Shown here: piece by piece, positions 6,211 to 8,320 of the stretch | Layout of the letters: each line of letters starts with the position of its first letter | Numbering within the stretch: position 1 is the first letter of the stretch | Assembly: GCA_900548185.1 (NCBI GenBank) | Contig: URJJ01000068.1 | Coordinates: forward strand, 1-8,320 | Direction: 5' to 3' | From: an uncultured Opitutales bacterium | GTDB taxonomy: Bacteria; Verrucomicrobiota; Verrucomicrobiia; Opitutales; Intestinicryptomonadaceae | Length of the DNA: 8,320 nt | Position numbers and translations under genes: made by a program | The notes under the pieces: model-generated | The model's input: the letters and a program-made list of their open reading frames with translations, nothing else | Told to the model about the DNA's origin: nothing | The model's database searches: none

Positions 6211-7491
6211 CTAAAATATCACCTCAAAGCGGGCGCCGGCCACGAATGCCGTGGTCTTTTCCCCGGCGTCGTTCGGGGTGTCGAAGAAAACCTGGAAGCT
6301 GGGCTGGAGGCTCATGGACTTTGTCAACTGGAAGCGGTAGGTCGTCTCAAGGCTCACCCCCCAGCGGATGAGGTCTTCCGCCTCCCTTATTCCCTTTGCA
6401 GATTCGGCCGCGCTCACTCCGAAGCCGAAAACGTCGTCGCTTCTGCCGGGAATCGGGGCGAACCAGTTGATGCCGGCGTCGATGTACTTGGATATTTCGG
6501 CGATGTCGTCTTCGGGCGTGTATGCCAGGCGGACAAAGCCGCCGAGGACTGCGTTGCCTTCGGAGTCGGCGATGAAATCCTGCTGGATGTTCAGGTAAAA
6601 CGAGTAGAAGTTGCGCTCCTCGCCGCCGGTTGAATAGTTCGCGAAGCTGCCGTTATGGTAGTTGCCGCCGAAGGCGACGCGCCCGGCAAGGCCGCCTATT
6701 TCGTAGGAATATCCTATCTGGTACCAGAAGGCCGCGTCCTGGAGGCTGTAGTCGAAGCCGTTGTTTGAGGAGACGTCCTCGCCGCAGTTGCCGTTGTAAA
6801 TCCCCAAAATCACGTCAAAGCCTTCGTATTCGTAGGAGATTGTGGCCCCGAGGGTCGCGAGGGCGTACTGCGAAAATGCGCCCGCCCCGTTTGAAAGGGT
6901 CATGCCCGCGTTTGCGGGTATTGCGCCGAAGCTGGAGTTTAAGAAGAGGTCCGAATAGTCCATGCCCATGAAGTCCTCGTCCGCCGCAAGCTGGCCGACG
7001 CGCAGCGACACTGTCCCGTATTCGCTCTCGAAGGAGTTTGAATAGTAGATTTCAAAGACGCGGAACATGTCGCCGGAAAAGATGTTGCTGACGTCGCTTT
7101 TCGCGTCGAGGTATTCCCCGAAGTCCCCGGAGGACGCGTAGTAAAAGAGGCTCATGCCGATGGTCCCGAGGCCGTCTTTTTTTGCCAGCTTTGAGAGGTC
7201 CTGCTCAAAGCCCAGGGTAAAGAGGCTGTCCCAGACAGTGCCGTCTTTTATTCCGCCTGAGACGTTGCTCCACTGTTCGCCGGCCCACGAGGCAAGCGGC
7301 GTGAATCCCGCGTCCTCCACCGGGCCTGCGGCGAGCTTTCCCAGAAACAGGCTCTCGCGCTCCGTCCACGACTGCGGGGATTCCGCTTCCGGCAGGGCCC
7401 CGGACCCGGATTGCGCGCCGTGGAGCGCCGTTATGGCAAGCAGGGAGCACGCGGCAGCCTGCGCCTTGATGAGGTTTGATTTCGATGTCAT
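6211..7491 (-). CDS. OprB-type outer-membrane porin
   Basis: The 426-residue product is a predicted outer-membrane beta-barrel channel. Residues 1-27 form a Sec signal peptide: basic start MTSKSNLIK, hydrophobic core about 10-22, possible cleavage after LHGA. The mature protein is rich in alternating aromatic/hydrophobic strands with Gly, Asp, Asn and Ser turns, for instance GTIGMSLFYYASSGDFGEYL, SFGAIPANAGMTLSNGAGAF and FWYQIGYSYEIGGL. It ends in the barrel signature SLQPSFQVFFDTPND and, after a turn, AGARFEVIF with a C-terminal Phe. The SLQPSFQ-to-Phe ending and the overall length fit the OprB (carbohydrate-selective porin) family, although the substrate is not predictable. It lies between the metal repressor and the feo genes, and an operator-like repeat sits 23 bp upstream of its start, so metal-dependent control is likely. 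ATG 7491 has only a weak AGAG upstream. Confidence 0.85.
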   Translation of the reverse strand: MTSKSNLIKAQAAACSLLAITALHGAQSGSGALPEAESPQSWTERESLFLGKLAAGPVEDAGFTPLASWAGEQWSNVSGGIKDGTVWDSLFTLGFEQDLSKLAKKDGLGTIGMSLFYYASSGDFGEYLDAKSDVSNIFSGDMFRVFEIYYSNSFESEYGTVSLRVGQLAADEDFMGMDYSDLFLNSSFGAIPANAGMTLSNGAGAFSQYALATLGATISYEYEGFDVILGIYNGNCGEDVSSNNGFDYSLQDAAFWYQIGYSYEIGGLAGRVAFGGNYHNGSFANYSTGGEERNFYSFYLNIQQDFIADSEGNAVLGGFVRLAYTPEDDIAEISKYIDAGINWFAPIPGRSDDVFGFGVSAAESAKGIREAEDLIRWGVSLETTYRFQLTKSMSLQPSFQVFFDTPNDAGEKTTAFVAGARFEVIF

Positions 7492-7513
7492 AGTCGTTTC
7501 TCTTTTTCTTTGA

Positions 7514-7529
7514 GTTAGATTGGACTAAC
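7514..7529. promoter_or_regulatory. Operator-like site 1, upstream of the porin
   Basis: GTTAG (7514-7518), six bases, then CTAAC (7525-7529) form a perfect 5-bp inverted repeat, followed by TTTG. It starts 22 bases before the porin ATG on the minus strand. The two sites before the repressor gene share the same half-sites, spacing and trailing CTTT. DtxR/IdeR boxes are built on TTAG..CTAA half-sites, so this is a likely operator for the neighbouring repressor. Confidence 0.72.
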
Positions 7530-7555
7530 TTTGTGCCTAAAAAAAACCGGCCGCC

Positions 7556-8065
7556 TCACTTGCCTGCCGCCCCCTCCATTGAGGGGCGCGCGCTGCGGGA
7601 TGAATCAGCGCACGGCTTTCCCGCCGCACACGACGGGCATCCCCCGCTTCGGCAGCCGCCGCCGCACCGGGGGCGCATGTTTTCGATGTATTTCACAAGC
7701 TCGCTTATCTTTTTCATTATGTCTTCCTTTAAAATATGCTCGACTTTGCACGCCGCCGAACGCGCCTCCGAAGTTTCCACGCCCAGCACCCCCTCGAAAA
7801 AGTCCGTCAGGGCCTTGCGCCTTTCGAGGAGGCGCACGGCAGTTTCCACGCCTTTTTCGGTGAGGGTTGCGGGCGAGTATTTCTCGTATTCCACGAGGCC
7901 CTTCGACTTCAGGGAGTTGAGGGCGAAGTTTGCCGACGGATTTTTCACACCCCTGTCGGCGGCGATGTCCCGCAAGTGTGCGTGGCCGTGCTCCCGGGTG
8001 AGGCGCAGTATGGTCTCGAGGTAGTCTTCCAGTTTTGCGGAGGGTTCGTCGGATGAGGGTGGCAT
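7556..8065 (-). CDS. DtxR/MntR-family metal-dependent repressor with Cys-rich tail
   Basis: The 169-residue product is a cytoplasmic DNA-binding regulator. It carries a winged helix (about 12-72, with LRDIAADRGVKNPSANFALNSLKSKGL and the wing EYEKYSPATLTEKG) and a dimerisation/metal domain (75-130, ending in ACKVEH). Asp14 and Glu17 of EDYLETI match the MntR N-terminal ligands; Cys106, Glu109 and His110 match the DtxR Cys-x-x-Glu-His ligands. By eye alignment, the usual histidine of this family (MntR His77, DtxR His79) is Arg83 here. There is no SH3-like domain 3. Instead residues 134-152 form a Cys-Gly tail with cysteines at 134, 138, 143, 146 and 152. It likely represses the porin-feo genes and itself when iron (or Mn) is plentiful. 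ATG 8065 has no Shine-Dalgarno site. mntR-like versus iron-responsive identity cannot be settled from sequence. Confidence 0.88.
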   Translation of the reverse strand: MPPSSDEPSAKLEDYLETILRLTREHGHAHLRDIAADRGVKNPSANFALNSLKSKGLVEYEKYSPATLTEKGVETAVRLLERRKALTDFFEGVLGVETSEARSAACKVEHILKEDIMKKISELVKYIENMRPRCGGGCRSGGCPSCAAGKPCADSSRSARPSMEGAAGK

Positions 8066-8074
8066 GGGAAAAAA

Positions 8075-8080
8075 ATTATG
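8075..8080 (-). promoter_or_regulatory. Candidate -10 element of the repressor gene (leaderless mRNA?)
   Basis: On the minus strand CATAAT (5/6 to consensus) ends ten bases before the ATG at 8065. Transcription would begin at or within a few bases of the start codon, which fits the absence of a ribosome site. A matching -35 at the right distance is not clear. TTGACA at 8110-8115 (minus strand) is too far for this -10 and has no good -10 of its own. Confidence 0.35.
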
Positions 8081-8091
8081 GGTCGAGAAAT

Positions 8092-8107
8092 GTTAGTCTT
8101 AGCTAAC
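8092..8107. promoter_or_regulatory. Operator-like site 2, upstream of the repressor
   Basis: GTTAG (8092-8096), TCTTAG, then CTAAC (8103-8107) is a perfect 5-bp inverted repeat with an inner TTAGCTAA palindrome at 8099-8106. It lies 27 bases upstream of the repressor start codon and directly abuts a minus-strand TTGACA (8110-8115). It is probably an autoregulatory operator. Confidence 0.72.
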
Positions 8108-8123
8108 TTTGTCAAATAAAAAA

Positions 8124-8139
8124 ATTAGCTTAGTCTAAC
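8124..8139. promoter_or_regulatory. Operator-like site 3, upstream of the repressor
   Basis: ATTAG (8124-8128), CTTAGT, then CTAAC (8135-8139) repeats the site 2 design 32 bp away, about three helical turns. Reverse-complemented, it matches site 2 in 13 of 16 positions, so the two form a large inverted pair around an A/T-rich spacer. Confidence 0.65.
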
Positions 8140-8289
8140 TTTTGCATTTGGGTTAAGCCTTGCGGGGGAGTTTTGCATGTGGGGCATGTCGATGCCTTGC
8201 ATTGAGTTAAAAAATTTTATTTCTCCGGAAAGCCCGGTGCATATTTTTTCGTTTTTTTTGCAATTTGAATTGGGCCGCCGGGGGAGGGT
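8140..8289. other. Intergenic sequence to the contig end, no gene seen
   Basis: This stretch is less GC-rich than the genes and holds T-rich and A-rich runs. It also has a small hairpin, GGCAT (8183-8187) with ATGCC (8192-8196) over a four-base loop. No convincing reading frame or RNA gene is visible. It may be the distal regulatory region of the repressor or lead into a neighbour lost at the contig break. Confidence 0.5.
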
Positions 8290-8320
8290 CTGTCTCTTAT
8301 ACACATCTGACGCTGCCGAC
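8290..8320 (+). other. Nextera/Tn5 sequencing adapter, artificial contig end
   Basis: Bases 8290-8308 are exactly the 19-base Tn5 mosaic end as used in Nextera libraries (CTGTCTCTTATACACATCT). The next twelve bases, GACGCTGCCGAC, are the start of the Nextera read-2-side adapter tail. Untrimmed read-through was assembled into the contig. Nothing here belongs to the organism. Confidence 0.97.

Noticed and set aside
5794..6633. 279-residue plus-strand frame
   Set aside because: It is antisense to both feoA genes and the porin end, and crosses the GC hairpin; no protein-like features.
7539..7586. Intrinsic terminator after the repressor gene
   Set aside because: The hairpin CCCCTC...GAGGGG (7571-7586) lies inside the coding end and about 24 bases from the eight-T run on the minus strand, so it does not form a classic terminator; read-through into the porin is possible.
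8104..8111. Bacteroidetes-type -7 promoter element (TAnnTTTG) at CTAACTTTG
   Set aside because: The same string occurs on the plus strand at the porin operator, where the gene runs on the minus strand, so it is better explained as part of the shared operator.
8183..8196. Possible riboswitch or small RNA before the repressor
   Set aside because: Only a 5-bp hairpin is visible, with no recognisable conserved core.

Overview
The window reads as the end of an assembled contig from a Gram-negative bacterium with a GC-rich genome. An outer-membrane porin of OprB type implies two membranes. The gene mix (porin plus split FeoA/FeoA/FeoB, frequent ATA and AGG codons in GC-rich genes, variable use of Shine-Dalgarno sites) would suit a member of the Verrucomicrobiota or a relative, but this is a guess from style, not a proof. 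The last 31 bases (8290-8320) are Nextera/Tn5 sequencing adapter, so the right edge is an artificial contig end and not biology.

Layout. (1) 2-1162, plus strand: 3' two thirds of a YidE/YbjL (AspT-type) membrane transporter with two RCK_C domains, cut by the left edge, followed by an intrinsic terminator at 1186-1219. (2) 1301-1798, plus: a small DUF805 membrane protein with a recognisable sigma-70 promoter just upstream. (3) 1820-2512, minus: a membrane-anchored lysozyme/SLT-like protein. (4) 2651-3232, plus: a nucleoside 2-deoxyribosyltransferase family protein, divergent from (3) across a 138-bp spacer holding two terminator-like hairpins.

(5) 3295-8140, minus: an iron locus filling more than half of the window. 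In transcription order it contains a DtxR/MntR-type metal-dependent repressor (7556-8065), an OprB-type porin (6211-7491), two tandem feoA genes (5898-6110 and 5640-5894), feoB (3550-5643) and a 55-residue FeoB-associated Cys-rich membrane protein (3373-3540), closed by a strong intrinsic terminator (3295-3329). The two feoA genes and feoB are tightly coupled (3-nt gap, ATGA overlap), and the Cys-rich gene starts 9 nt after feoB.

Three copies of an operator-like inverted repeat, (G/A)TTAG-N6-CTAAC, lie before the porin (one) and before the repressor (two). They resemble the half-sites of DtxR/IdeR boxes. The simplest reading is an autoregulated ferrous-iron regulon in which an outer-membrane porin is made together with the inner-membrane Fe(II) transporter. 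The unusual parts are the porin's inclusion, the repressor's Cys-rich tail in place of the usual SH3-like C-terminal domain, and the apparent loss of a metal-ligand histidine in that repressor. No CRISPR array, tRNA, rRNA or insertion sequence was seen.
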